Positions 51,801 through 62,825 of a DNA stretch of 64,000 nt are shown in pieces. How positions within the stretch are numbered: position 1 is the stretch's first letter; each line of letters starts with the position of its first letter. This DNA comes from Molossus alvarezi (lineage: Eukaryota; Chordata; Mammalia; Chiroptera; Molossidae), in NCBI GenBank assembly GCA_037176705.1, contig CM073886.1, forward strand, positions 124,001 through 188,000, read 5' to 3'. Made by a program: the position numbers and the translations under genes. The notes under the pieces are model-generated. The model searched no databases and was not told where the DNA came from. It was given only the letters and a program-made list of their open reading frames with translations.

Positions 51801-53338
51801 CTCAGAGCCATGGTCTCCCCTTCTCTGTGTTCCTCTCTCAGTCCCATGGTCTCCCCTTCTCTGTGCTCCTCTCTGAGACACATAGACTCGCCTTCTCTGT
51901 GCCCCTCTCAAACCCTATGTCTCCCCTGCTCGGTGCTCCTCTCTCAGACCCATGGTCTCTCTTCTCTGTGCGCCTCTCTCAGACCCATGGTCTCCCCTGC
52001 TCTGTGCTCCTCTCTCAGTCCCATGGTCTCCCCTGCTGTGTGCTCCTCTCTGAGACCCATAGACTCCTCTTTTCTGTGCCCCGCTCAGAACCATGGTCTC
52101 CCCAGCTCTGTGCTCCTCTCTCAGACCCATGGTCTCCCCTGCTCTGTGCTCCTCTCTCAGACCCATGTTCTCCCCTGCTCGGTGCTCCTCTCTCAGACCC
52201 ATGGTCTCTCTTCTCTGTGCTCCTCTCTCAGACCCATGGTCTCCCCTGCTCTGTGCTCCTCATTCAGTCCCATGGTCTCCCCTGCTGTGTGCTCCTCTCT
52301 GAGACCCATAGACTCCTCTTCTCTGTGCCCCTCTCAGACCCATGGTCTCGCCAGCTCAGTGCTCCTCTCTCAGACCCATGGTCTCCCCTCTTCTGTGCTC
52401 CTCTCAGACCCATGGTCTCCCCTGCTCTTTGCACCTCTCTCAGACACTTGGTCTCCTCTTCTCTGGGCTCCTCTCTCAGCACATGGTCTCCCCTGCTCTG
52501 TGCTCCTTTCTCAGACCCATGGTCTCCCCAGCTCTGTGCTCCTCTCTCAGACCCATGGTCCCCTCTTCTCTGTGATCCACTCTGAGACCCATGGTCTCCA
52601 CTGCTGTGAGCTCCACTCTCAGAACCATGGTCTCCCCTGCTCTGTGCTCCTCTCTCAGACCCATGGTCTCCCCTGCTCTTTGCTCTTCTCTCAGACCCAT
52701 GGTCTCCCCTGCTCGGTACTTTTTTCTCAGAGCCATGGTCTCCTCTTCTCTGTTTTCCTTTCTCAGACCCTCGTTCTCCCCTTGTCTGTGCTCCTCTCTC
52801 AGACCCATGGTCTCCCCTGCTCTGTGCTCCTCTCTCAGACCCATGGTCTCCCCTGCACTGTGCTCCTTTCTCAGACTAATGGTCTCATCTTCTCTGTGCT
52901 CCTCTTTCAGACCCATAGGCTCCCCTTCTCTGTGCCCCTCTCAGACCCATGGTTTCCCCATCTATGTGTTCCGCCCTCACACACATGGTCGCTTCTTCTC
53001 TGTGCCTCTCTCTCAGACCCATGGTCTCCACTACTCTGTCCTCCTCTCTCAGACCCATTGTCTCGCCTGCTCTTTGCTCCTCTCTCAGACCATTGGTCTC
53101 CCTGCTCTGTGCTCCTCTGTCTGAACTTGGTCTCCCCTGCTCTGTGCTCCTCCCTCAGACACATGGTCTCCTCTTCTCTGTGCCTCTCTCTCAGACCCAT
53201 GGTTTCCCCTACTCTGTCCACCTCTCTCAGACCCATTGTCTCCCCTGCTCTTTGCTCCTTTCTGATACCCATGATCACCTCTTCTCTGTGTTCCACTACG
53301 ACCCATGTTCTCCCCTGCTCTGTGCTCCTCTCTCAGTC
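48851..53338. repeat. E-type higher-order block, copy E3
   Basis: Third complete E block. GGTACC is at 51480-51485, as predicted from E1. It contains a 142-bp segment (about four monomers, with GAACTTGG at 50551) absent from E1 and E2 at about 8160 and 19590; elsewhere it is collinear. A distinguishing base is the CCCATGG at about 51378 where E1 and E2 have CCCAGGG (about 8890 and 20311). Confidence 0.83.
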
Positions 53339-54085
53339 CCATGGTCTCCCCTGCTGTGTGCTCCTCTCTGAGACCCATAGACTCCTCTTCTCTGTGCCCC
53401 TCTCAGACCCATGGTCTCGCCAGCTCTGTGCTCCTCTCTCAGACCCATGGTCTCCCCTCTTCTGAGCTCCTCTCAGACCCATGGTCTCCCCTGCTCTTTG
53501 CACCTCTCTCAGACACTTGGTCTCCTCTTCTCTGGGCTCCTCTCTCAGCACATGGTCTCCCCTGCTCTGTGCTCCTTTCTCAGACCCATGGTCTCCCCAG
53601 CTCTGTGCTCCTCTCTCAGACCCATGGTCCCCTCTTCTCTGTGATCCACTCTGAGACCCATGGTCTCCCCTGCTCGGTACTTTTTTCTCAGAGCCATGGT
53701 CTCCTCTTCTCTGTTTTCCTTTCTCAGACCCACGTTCTCCCCTTGTCTGTGCTCCTCTCTCAGACCCATGGTCTCCCCTGCTCTGTGCTCCTCTCTCAGA
53801 CCCATGGTCTCCCCTGCTCTGTGCTCCTTTCTCAGACTAATGGTCTCATCTTCTCTGTGCTCCTCTTTCAGACCCATAGACTCCACTTCTCTGTGCCCCT
53901 CTCAGACCCATGGTTTCCCCATCTATGTGTTCCGCCCTCAGACACATGGTCGCTTCTTCTCTGTGCCTCTCTCTCAGACCCATGGTCTCCACTACTCTGT
54001 CCTCCTCTCTCAGACCCATTGTCTCGCCTGCTCTTTGCTCCTCTCTCAGACCCATGGTCTCCCTGCTCTGTGCTCCTCTGTCTGA
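53339..54085. repeat. Short tandem re-copy of the end of E3
   Basis: Repeats material beginning near 52270 with an offset of 1,069 bp (53411 with 52342), shortened later by three monomers. It matches 10851-11588 at offset 42,488. The shared internal deletion shows that the left and right arrangements descend from one event. Confidence 0.75.
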
Positions 54086-55390
54086 ACTTGGTCTCCCGTG
54101 CTCTGTGCTCCTCCCTCAGACACATGGTCTCCTCTTCTCTGTGCCTCTCTCTCAGACCCATGGTTTCCCCTACTCTGTCCACCTCTCTCAGACCCATTGT
54201 CTCCCCTGCTCTTTGCTCCTTTCTGAGACCCATGATCACCTCTTCTCTGTGCTCCATTACGACCCATGGTCTCCCCTGCTCTGTGCTCCTCTCTCAGACC
54301 CCTGGTCTCCCCTTCACTGTGCACCTCTCTCAGAGCCATGTTCTCCCCTTCTCTGTGCTCCTCTCTCAAACCCATGGTCTCCCCTGCTCTTTGCTCCTCT
54401 ATCACACCCATGGTCTCCTCTCGTCTGTGTTCCTCTCTCAGTCCCATGGTCTCCCCTTCTCTGTGCTCCTCTCTCAGACCCATGGTCTCCTCTTCTCTGT
54501 GCTCCTGTCTCAGTCCCATGATTTCCTCTTCTCTGTGCCCCTCTCATACCCATGGTCTCCCTTGCTCTTTGCTCCTCTCTCAGACCCATGGTCTCCCCTG
54601 CTCTGTGCTCCTTTCTCAGACCCATGGTCTCCGCAGCTCTGTGCTCCTCTCTCAGACCCATGGTCCCCTCTTCTCTGTGATCCTCTCTGAGACCCATGGT
54701 CTCCACTGCTCTGTGCTCCTCTCTCAGACCCATGGTCTCCCCTGCTCTTTGCTCTTCTCTCAGACCCATGGTCTCCCCTGCTCGGTGCTTTTTTCTCAGA
54801 GCCATGGTCTCCTCTTCTCTGTTTTCCTTTCTCAGACCCACGTTCTCCCCTTGTCCGTGCTCCTCTCTCAGACCCATGGTCTCACCTGCTCTGTGCTCCT
54901 CTCTCAGACCCATGGTCTCCCCTGCTCTGTGCTTCTTTCTCAGACTAATGGTCTCATCTTCTCTGTGCTCCTCTTTCAGACCCATAGACTCCACTTCTCT
55001 GTGCCCCTCTCAGACCCATGGTTTCCCCATCTATGTGTTCCGCCCTCACACACATGGTCGCTTCTTCTCTGTGCCTCTCTCTCAGACCCATGGTCTCCCC
55101 TACTCTGTCCACCTCTCTCATACCCATTGTCTCGCCTGCTCTTTGCTCCTCTCTCAGACCCATGGTCTCCCTGCTCTGTGCTCCTCTGTCTGAACTTGGT
55201 CTCCCCTGCTCTGTGCTCCTCCCTCAGACACATGGTCTCCTCTTCTCTGTGCCTCTCTCTCAGACCCATGGTTTCCCCTACTCTGTCCACCTCTCTCAGA
55301 CCCATTGTCTCCCCTGCTCTTTGCTCCTTTCTGAGACCCATGATCACCTCTTCTCTGTGCTCCATTACGACCCATGGTCTCCCCTGCTCT
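54086..55390. repeat. C-type higher-order block, partial copy C6
   Basis: Matches the start of C2 at offset 42,631 (54266 with 11635), dropping to 42,595 after about 54700. The 36-bp step is one missing monomer: a unit with CCACTGCTGTGATCTCC and its neighbour in C2 are represented here by one ordinary unit. GAACTTGG lies at 55192. At about 55395 homology to C2 ends abruptly and D-type sequence begins. Confidence 0.78.
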
Positions 55391-55399
55391 GTGCTCCTC

Positions 55400-55830
55400 T
55401 CTCAGACCCACGGTCTCCTTTTCTCTGGGCTCCTCTGTCAGACCCATGGTCTCCTCTTCTCTGGGCTCCTCTCTAAGATGCATGGTCTCCTCTTCTCTGG
55501 GTTCCTCTTTCAGACCCATGGTCTCCCCTGCTCTGGGCTCCTCTCTCAGACCCATGATCTCACTTTCTCTGTGCTCCTCTCTCAGACCCATGGTCTACCC
55601 AGCTCTGTGCTCCTCTCTCAGTCCATAGACTCCAATACGTTGTCTCCCTCTCAGACCCATGGTCTCCCCTGCTGTTTCCATCACTCTCAGACCATGGTCT
55701 CCTCTTCTCTGGGCACCCCTCTCAGACCCACGGTCTCCTCTTCTATTTGCTCCTTTCTCAGACCCATGGGCAACTCTTCTCGGTGTTCCTCTCTCAGACC
55801 CATGGTCTCCCCTGCTCTGTGCTCCTCTCA
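55400..55830. repeat. D-internal repeat, left copy
   Basis: Matches 61856-62286 at a constant offset of 6,456. Shared features are an AAGATGCATGG unit, the AATACGTTGTCTCCC marker, a unit with TGTTTCCATCACTCTCAG, and a unit with CATGGGCAACTCTTC. Several single-base differences are visible (for example CGGTCTCC at about 55731 against CAGTCTCC at about 62187), so this pair is older than the A and B repeats. Confidence 0.75.
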
Positions 55831-58800
55831 GACTCATTGTTTCATCTTCTCTGTGCTCCTCTCTCAGACCCATGGTCTCCTCTTCTCTGTGCTCCTATCT
55901 CAGAACGATGGTCTCCTCTTCTCTGGGTTCCTCTTTCAGACCCATGGTCTCCCCTGCTCTGGGCTCCTCTCTCAGACCCATGGTCTCCCCAGCTCTGTGC
56001 TCGTCTCTCAGACCCACAGTCTCCCCTGCTCTGTGCCCCTCTCTCAGACCCATGGTCTCCCCTTCTCTGTGCTCCTCTTTCAGACCCATAGACTCCACTT
56101 CTCTGTGCCCCGCTCAGACCCATGGTCTCCCCTTCTGTTTGCATCTCTCTCAGACCATGGTCTCCTCTTCTCTGGACTCCTCTGTCAGACCCATGGTGTC
56201 CCCTGCTCTGTGCTTCTCTCTCAGACCATAGACTCCAATACGCTGTCCCCCTCTCAGACCCATGGTCTCCCCTACTGTTTGCGTCACTCTCAGACCATGG
56301 TCTCCTCTTCTCTGCGATCCTCTCTCAGACCCATGGTCTCCTCTTCTATTTGCTCCTCTCTCAGACCCATGGTCTCCTCTTCTCTGGGCTCCTCTCAAAG
56401 ATGCATGGTCTCCTCTTCTCTGTGCTCCTCTCTTAGACCAATGGTCTCCTTTTCTCTGGGCTCCTCTGTAAGACCCATATACTCCTCTTCTCTGGGCTCC
56501 TCTCTAAGATGCATGGTCTCCTCTTCTCTGTGCTCCTCTCTCAGACCCATGGTCTCCTTTTCTCTGGGCTCCTCTGTAAGACCCATATACTCCTCTTCTC
56601 TTGGCTCCTCTCTAAGATGCATGGTCTCCTCTTCTCTGTGCCCCTCTCTGACCCATGGTCTCCCCTCCTCTGTGCTCCTCTTTCAGACCCATAGACTCCA
56701 CTTCTCTGTGCCCCTCTCAGACCCATGGTCTCACCAGCTCTGTGCTCCTCTCTCAGACCCATGGTCTCCCCTTCTCTGTGCTCCTCTCTCAGACCGATGG
56801 TCTCCCCTGCTCTTTGCACCTCTCTGAGACCCATGGTCTCCCCTGCTGTGTGCTCCTCTCTCAGACACATGATCTCCTCTTCTCTGTGGTCCGGTCAGAT
56901 CCATGGTCACCCCTGCTCTGTGCTCCTCTCTCAGAACCATAGACTCCTCTTTTCTGTGCCTCTCTCAGACCCATCGTCACCCCTGCTCTGTGCTCCTCTC
57001 AGAGTCATGGTTTCCTCTTCTCTGTGCTCCTCTCTCAGACCCATGGTCTCCTTTTCTCTGGGCTCCTCTGTCAGACCCATAGACTCCTCTTCTCTGGGCT
57101 CCTCTCTCAGAGCCATGGTTTCCTCTTCTCTGTGTTTCTCTCTCAGACCCATGGTCTCCCCTTCTCTCGGGTCCTCTCTCAGACCCATAGTCTCCCCTAC
57201 TCTGTGCTCCTCTCTGAGTCCCATTGCCTCATCTTCTCTGTGCTCTTCTCTCAGACACATGGTCTCCCCTGCTCTGTGCTCCTCTCTCAGACCGATGGTC
57301 TCCCCTGCTCTTTGCACCTCTCTGAGACCCATGGTCTCCCCTACTCTGTCCACCTCTCTCAGACCCATTGTCTCCCCTGCTCTTTGCACCTCTCTCAGAC
57401 CCATGATCACCTCTTCTCTGTGCTCCATTCAGACCCATGGTCTCCACTGCTCTGTGCTCCTCTCTCAGACCCATGGTCTCCCCTCTTCTGTGCTCCTCTC
57501 AGGCCCATGGTCTCCCATGCTCTTTGCACCTCTCTCAGACCTTGGTCTCCTTTTCTCTGTGCTCCTCTCTCAGACCCATGGTCTCCCTTACTCTGTGCTC
57601 CTCTCTGAGACCCATAGACTACTCTTCTCTGTGCCCCTCTCAGACCCATGGTCTCTCTTCTCTGTCTCCTCTCTCAGACCAATGGTCTCCCCTGCTATTT
57701 GCTCCTCTCTCAGACACATTGTCTCCACTGCTCTTTGCTCCTCTCTCAGACCCATGGTCTCCCCTACTCTGTGCTCCTCTTTCACGCCCATGATCTCCTC
57801 TTCTCTGTGCTCCATTCAGACCGATGGTCTCCACTGCTCTGTGCTCCTCTCTCAGATCCATGGTCTCCCCTTCTTTGCTCCTCTCTCAGACCGATGGTCT
57901 CCCTTGCTCTTTGCACCTCTATCAGAACCATGGTCCTCTGTTCTCTGGGCTCCTCTCAGAACTATGGTCTCCTTTTCTCTATGCTCCTCTCTGAGACCCA
58001 TGGTCTCCCCTGCTCTGTGCTCCTCTCTCAGTCCGATGGTCTCCCCTGCTCTTTGCACCTCTCTGAGACCCATAGTCTCCCCTGCTCTGTGCTCCTCTCT
58101 CAGACCCATGATCTAATCTACTCTCTGGTCCGCTCAGACAATGGTCGCCCCTGCTCTGTGCTCCTCTCTCAGTCCCCTAGACTCCGCTTTTCTGTGCCTC
58201 TCTCAGACCCATGGTCACACCTGATCTGTGCTCCTCCCTCAGACTCATGGTTTCCTCTTCTCTGTGCTCCTTTCTCAGACCCATGGTCTCCTTTTCTCTG
58301 GGCTCCTTTGTCAGACCCATAGACTCCTCTTCTCTGGGCTCCTCTCTCAGACCCATGGTCTCCTGTTCTCTTTGCTACTCTCTCAGAGCCATGGGCTCCC
58401 GTTCTTTGTGCTCCTCTCTCAGACCCATGATCTCCTCTTCTCTGTGCTCCGCTCAGACCCATGGTCGTTCCTGCTCTGTGCTCCTCTCTCAGACCCATAG
58501 ACTCCTCTTCTCTGTGCCCCTCTCAGACCCATGGTCTCCCCTGCTCTGTGCTCCTATCAGACTCATGGTTGCCTCTTTTCTGTGCTCCTCTCTCAGACCC
58601 ATGGTCTCCTTTTCTCTAGCTCCACTGTCAGACCCATGGTCTCCTCTTCTCTTTCCTCCTATCTCAGACCCATGGGCTCCTGTTCTTTGAGCTCCTCTCT
58701 CAGACCCATGGTCTCCCCTTCTCTGAGCTCCTCTCTCAGTCCCATGGTCTCAGCTACTGTACTCCTCTCTCAGACCCATGGTCTCTCTTCTTTTTGCTCC

Positions 58801-61800
58801 TCTCTCAAACCCAATGTCTCCCCTGCTCTGTGCTCCTCTCTCAGACCCATGGTCTCCCCTGCTCTTTGCTCCTCTCTCAGACCAATGATCACCTCTTCTC
58901 TGTGCTCCATTCAGACCCATGGTCTCCACTGCTCTGTGCTCCTCTCTCAGACCCATGATCATCCCTCTTCTGTGCTCCTCTCAGACCCATGGTCTCCCAT
59001 GCTCTTTGCACCTCTCTCAGACCTTGGTCTCCTTTTCTCTGTGCTCCTCTCTCAGACCCATGGTCTCCCCTACTCTGTGCACCTCTCTGAGACCCATAGA
59101 CTACTCTTCTCTGTGCCCCTCTCAGACCCATGGTCTGCTGAGCTCTGTGAGCCTCTCTCAGACCCATGGTCTCCCCTGCTGTGTGCTTCTCTCTCAACCC
59201 ATGGTCTCTCTTCTCTGTCTCCTCTCTCAGACCAATGGTCTCCCCTGCTCTTTGCTCCTCTCTCAGACCCATGGTCTCTCTTCTCTGTCTCCTCTCTCAG
59301 ACCAATGGTCTCCCCTACTCTGTGCTCCTCTCTCACACCCTTGATCTCCTCTTCTCTGTGCTCCATTCAGACCGATGGTCTCCACTGCTCTGTGCTCCTC
59401 TCTCAGATCCAAGGTCTCCCCTTCTTTGCTCCTCTCTCAGACCGATAATCACCCTTGCTCTTTGCACCTCTCTCAGAACCATGGTCCTCTCTTCTCTGGG
59501 CTCCTCTCTCAGAACTATGGTCTCCTTTTCTCTATGCTCCTCTCTCAGACCCATGGTTTCTTCTGCTCTGTGTTCCTATCTCAGACCCATGGTCTCCCCT
59601 TCTCAGGGCTCCTCTCTCTCTGACCCATGGTCTCCCCTGCTCTGTGCTCCTCTCTCAGACCCATGGTATCATCTTCTCTGTGCTCCTCTTTCATACCCAT
59701 AGACTCCTCTTCGCTGTGCCTCTCTCAGACCCATGTTCTCCCCAGCTGTGTGCTCCTCTTTCAGACCCATGGTCTTCTCTTCTCTGTGCTCCTCTCTCAG
59801 ACCCATGGTATCCTCAGCTCTTTACTCCTCACTCAGACCCATGGTCTCCTCTACTCTGTGCTCTGCTCTCACATCCATGGTCTCCCCTGGTCTTTGCTCC
59901 TCTCTCAGAACCATGGTCTCCTCTTCTCTGGGCTCCTCCTTCAGACCCATGGTCTCCCCTGCTCTGTGCTCCTGCCTCAGAGCCATTGTCTCCCCTGCTC
60001 TGTGCTCCTCTCTCAGAGCCATGGTCTCTTCTTCTCAGTGTTCCTCTCTCAGACCCATGGTCTCCCCTTCTCAGTGCTCCTCTCTCAGACCCATGATCTC
60101 CCCTGCTCTGTGCTCCTTTCTCAGACTAATGGTCTCATCTTCTCTGTGCTCCTCTTTCATACCCATAGACTCCACTTCTCTGTGCCATTCTCAGACCCAT
60201 GGACACCCCATCTATGTGTTCCGCCCTCAGACACATCGTCTCTTCTTCCCTTGCCTCTCTCTCAGACCCATGGTCTCCCCTACTCTCTGCACCTCTCTGA
60301 GACCCATTGTCTCCATTGCTCTTTGCTCCTCTCACAGACCCATGGTCTCCCCTGCTCTGTGCTCCTCTGTCAGAACTTGGTCTCCCCTGCTCTTTGCCCC
60401 TCTCTCAGACCCATGGTCTCCCCTATTCTGTGCTCCTCTCTGAGACCCATAGACTCCTCTTCTCTGTGCCCCTCTCAGACCCATGGTCTCCCCAGCTCTG
60501 TGCTCCTCTCTCAGACCCATGGTCTCCCCTGCTCTGTGGTCCTCTCTCAGACCCATGGTCTCTCTTCTCTGTGCTCCTCTCTCAGACCCATGGTCTCGAC
60601 TGCTCTTTGCTCCTCTCTCAGACCCATGGTCTCCCCTACTCTGTGTTCCTCTCTCACACCCATGACCTCCTCTTCTCTGTGCTCCATTCAGACCCATGGT
60701 CTCCACTGCTCTGTGCTCCTCTCTCAGTCCCATGCTCTCCCCTGCTCTTTGCATCCTCTCTCAGACCCATGGTCTCCACTGCTCTTTGCTCCTCTCTCAG
60801 AGCCTTGGTCTCCCCTGCTCTGTGCTCTTCTCCCAGAGCCATGGTCTCCTCTTCTATGTGTTCCGCCCTCAGACACATGGTCTCTTCTTCTCTGTGCCTC
60901 TCTCTCAGACCCATGGTCTCCCCTACTCTGTCCACCTCTCTCAGACCCATTGTCTCCCCTACTCTTTGCTCCTCTCTCAGACCCAAGGTCTCCCCTGCTC
61001 TCTGCTCCTCTGTCAGAACGTGGTCTCCCCTGCTCTGTGCTCCTCTCTCAGACCCATGGTCTCATCTTCTCTGTGCTCCTCTTTCAGACCCATAGACTCT
61101 TCTTCGCTGTGCCTCTCCAGACCCATGGTCTCCCCTAATCTGTCCAACTCTCTCAGAACCATGGTCTCCACTACTCTTTGCTCCTCTCTCAGACCCATGG
61201 TCTCCCCTACTCTGTGCTCCTCTCTCACACCCATGATATCCTCTTCTCTGTGCTCCATTCAGACCCATGGTCTCCACTGCTCTGTGCTCCTCTCTCAGTC
61301 CCATCGCCTCATCTCTGTGCTCCTCTCTCAGACCCATGGTCTCCCCTACTCTGTGCTCCTCTCTGAGACCCATAGACTACTCTTCTCAGTGCCCCTCTCA
61401 GAGCCATGGTCTGCTGAGCTCTGTGAGCCTCTCTCAGACCCATGGTCTCCCCTGCTGTGTGCTCCTCACACAGACCCATAATCTCTCTTCTCTGTCTCCT
61501 CTCTCAGACCAATGGTCTCCCCTGCTCTTTGCTCCTCTCTCAGACCCATGGTCCCCACTGTTCTTTGCTCCTCTCTCAGACCCATGGTCTCCTTTTCTCT
61601 GGGCTCCTTTGTCAGACCAATACACTCCTCTTCTCTGGGCTCCTCTCTCAGACCCATGGTCTCCTGTTCTCTTTGCTACTCTCTCAGACCCATGATCTCT
61701 TCTTCTCTTTGCTCCGCTCAGACCCATGGTCGTTCCTGTTCTGTGCTACTCTCTAAGACCCATAGACTCCTCTTCTCTGTGCCCCTCTCAGACCCATGGT

Positions 61801-61855
61801 CTCCCCTGCTCTGTGCTCCTTTCAGACTCATGGTTTCCTCTTCTCTGTGCTCCTC

Positions 61856-62286
61856 TCCCAGACCCATGGTCTCCTTTTCTCTGGGCTCCTCGGTGAGACC
61901 CATGGTCTCCTCTTCTCTGGGCTCCTCTCTAAGATGCATGGTCTCCTCTTCTCTGGGTTCCTCTTTCAGACCCATGGTCTCCCCTGCTCTGGGCTCCTCT
62001 CTCAGACCCATGATCTCCCTTTCTTTGTGCTCCTCTCTCAGACCCATGGTCTCCCCAGGTCTGTGCTCCTCTCTCAGACCATAGACTCCAATACGTTGTC
62101 TCCCTCTCAGACCCATGGTCTCCCCTGCTGTTTCCATCACTCTCAGACCATGGTCTCCTATTCTCTGGGCACCCCTCTCAGACCCACAGTCTCCTCTTCT
62201 ATTTGCTCCGTTCTCAGACCCATGGGCAACTCTTCTCGGTGTTCCTCTCTCATACCCATGGTTTCCCCTGCTCTGTGCTCCTCTCA
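61856..62286. repeat. D-internal repeat, right copy
   Basis: Partner of 55400-55830. Just before it, 61580-61990 carries P-type units in the same order as about 708-1118. D-type and P-type sequence therefore share this stretch, and the boundary between them is a mosaic. Confidence 0.72.
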
Positions 62287-62825
62287 GACTCTTTGTTTCA
62301 TCTTCTCTGTGCTCCTCTCTCAGACCGATGGTCTCCTTTTCTCTGGGCTCCTCTGTCATACCCATCGTCTCCTCTTCTCTGTGCTCCTCTCTCAGACCGA
62401 TGGTCTCCTTTTCTCTGGGCTCCTCTGTGAGACCCATATACTCCTCTTCTCTGGGCTCCTCTCTAAGATGCATGGTCTCCTCTTCTCTGTGCCCCTCTCT
62501 GACCCATGGTCTCCCCTGTTCTATGCTCCTCTCAGACTCATGGTTTCCTCTACTCTGTGCTCCTCTCTCAGACCCATGGTCTCCTTTTCTCTGGGCTCCT
62601 CTGTCAGACCCATGGTCTCCTCTTCCCTGGGCTCCTCTCTAAGATGCATGGTCTCCTCTTCTCTGGGTTCCTCTTTCAGACCCACATTCTCCCCTGCTCT
62701 GTGCTCCTCTCTCAGAGCCATGGTCTCCTCTTCTCTGTGTTCCTCTTTCAGACCCATGGTCTCCCCTTCTCTGTGCTCCTCTTTCAGACCCATAGACTCC
62801 ACTTCTCTGTGCCCCGCTCAGACCC

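Larger units (their letters stand above)
55391..62825. repeat. Divergent minisatellite region D
   Basis: The same monomer continues, but I find no near-identical kilobase-scale partner elsewhere in the window. Segments resemble other blocks only with scattered differences: 56655-57480 resembles 25650-26480, and 61580-61990 resembles the P segment at 708-1118. Markers occur in altered form: AATACG is followed by TTGTC at 55634 and 62090, and GAACTTGG relatives at about 60374 and 61015 read CAGAACTTGG and CAGAACGTGG. This looks like an older or less homogenised part of the array. Confidence 0.75.
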
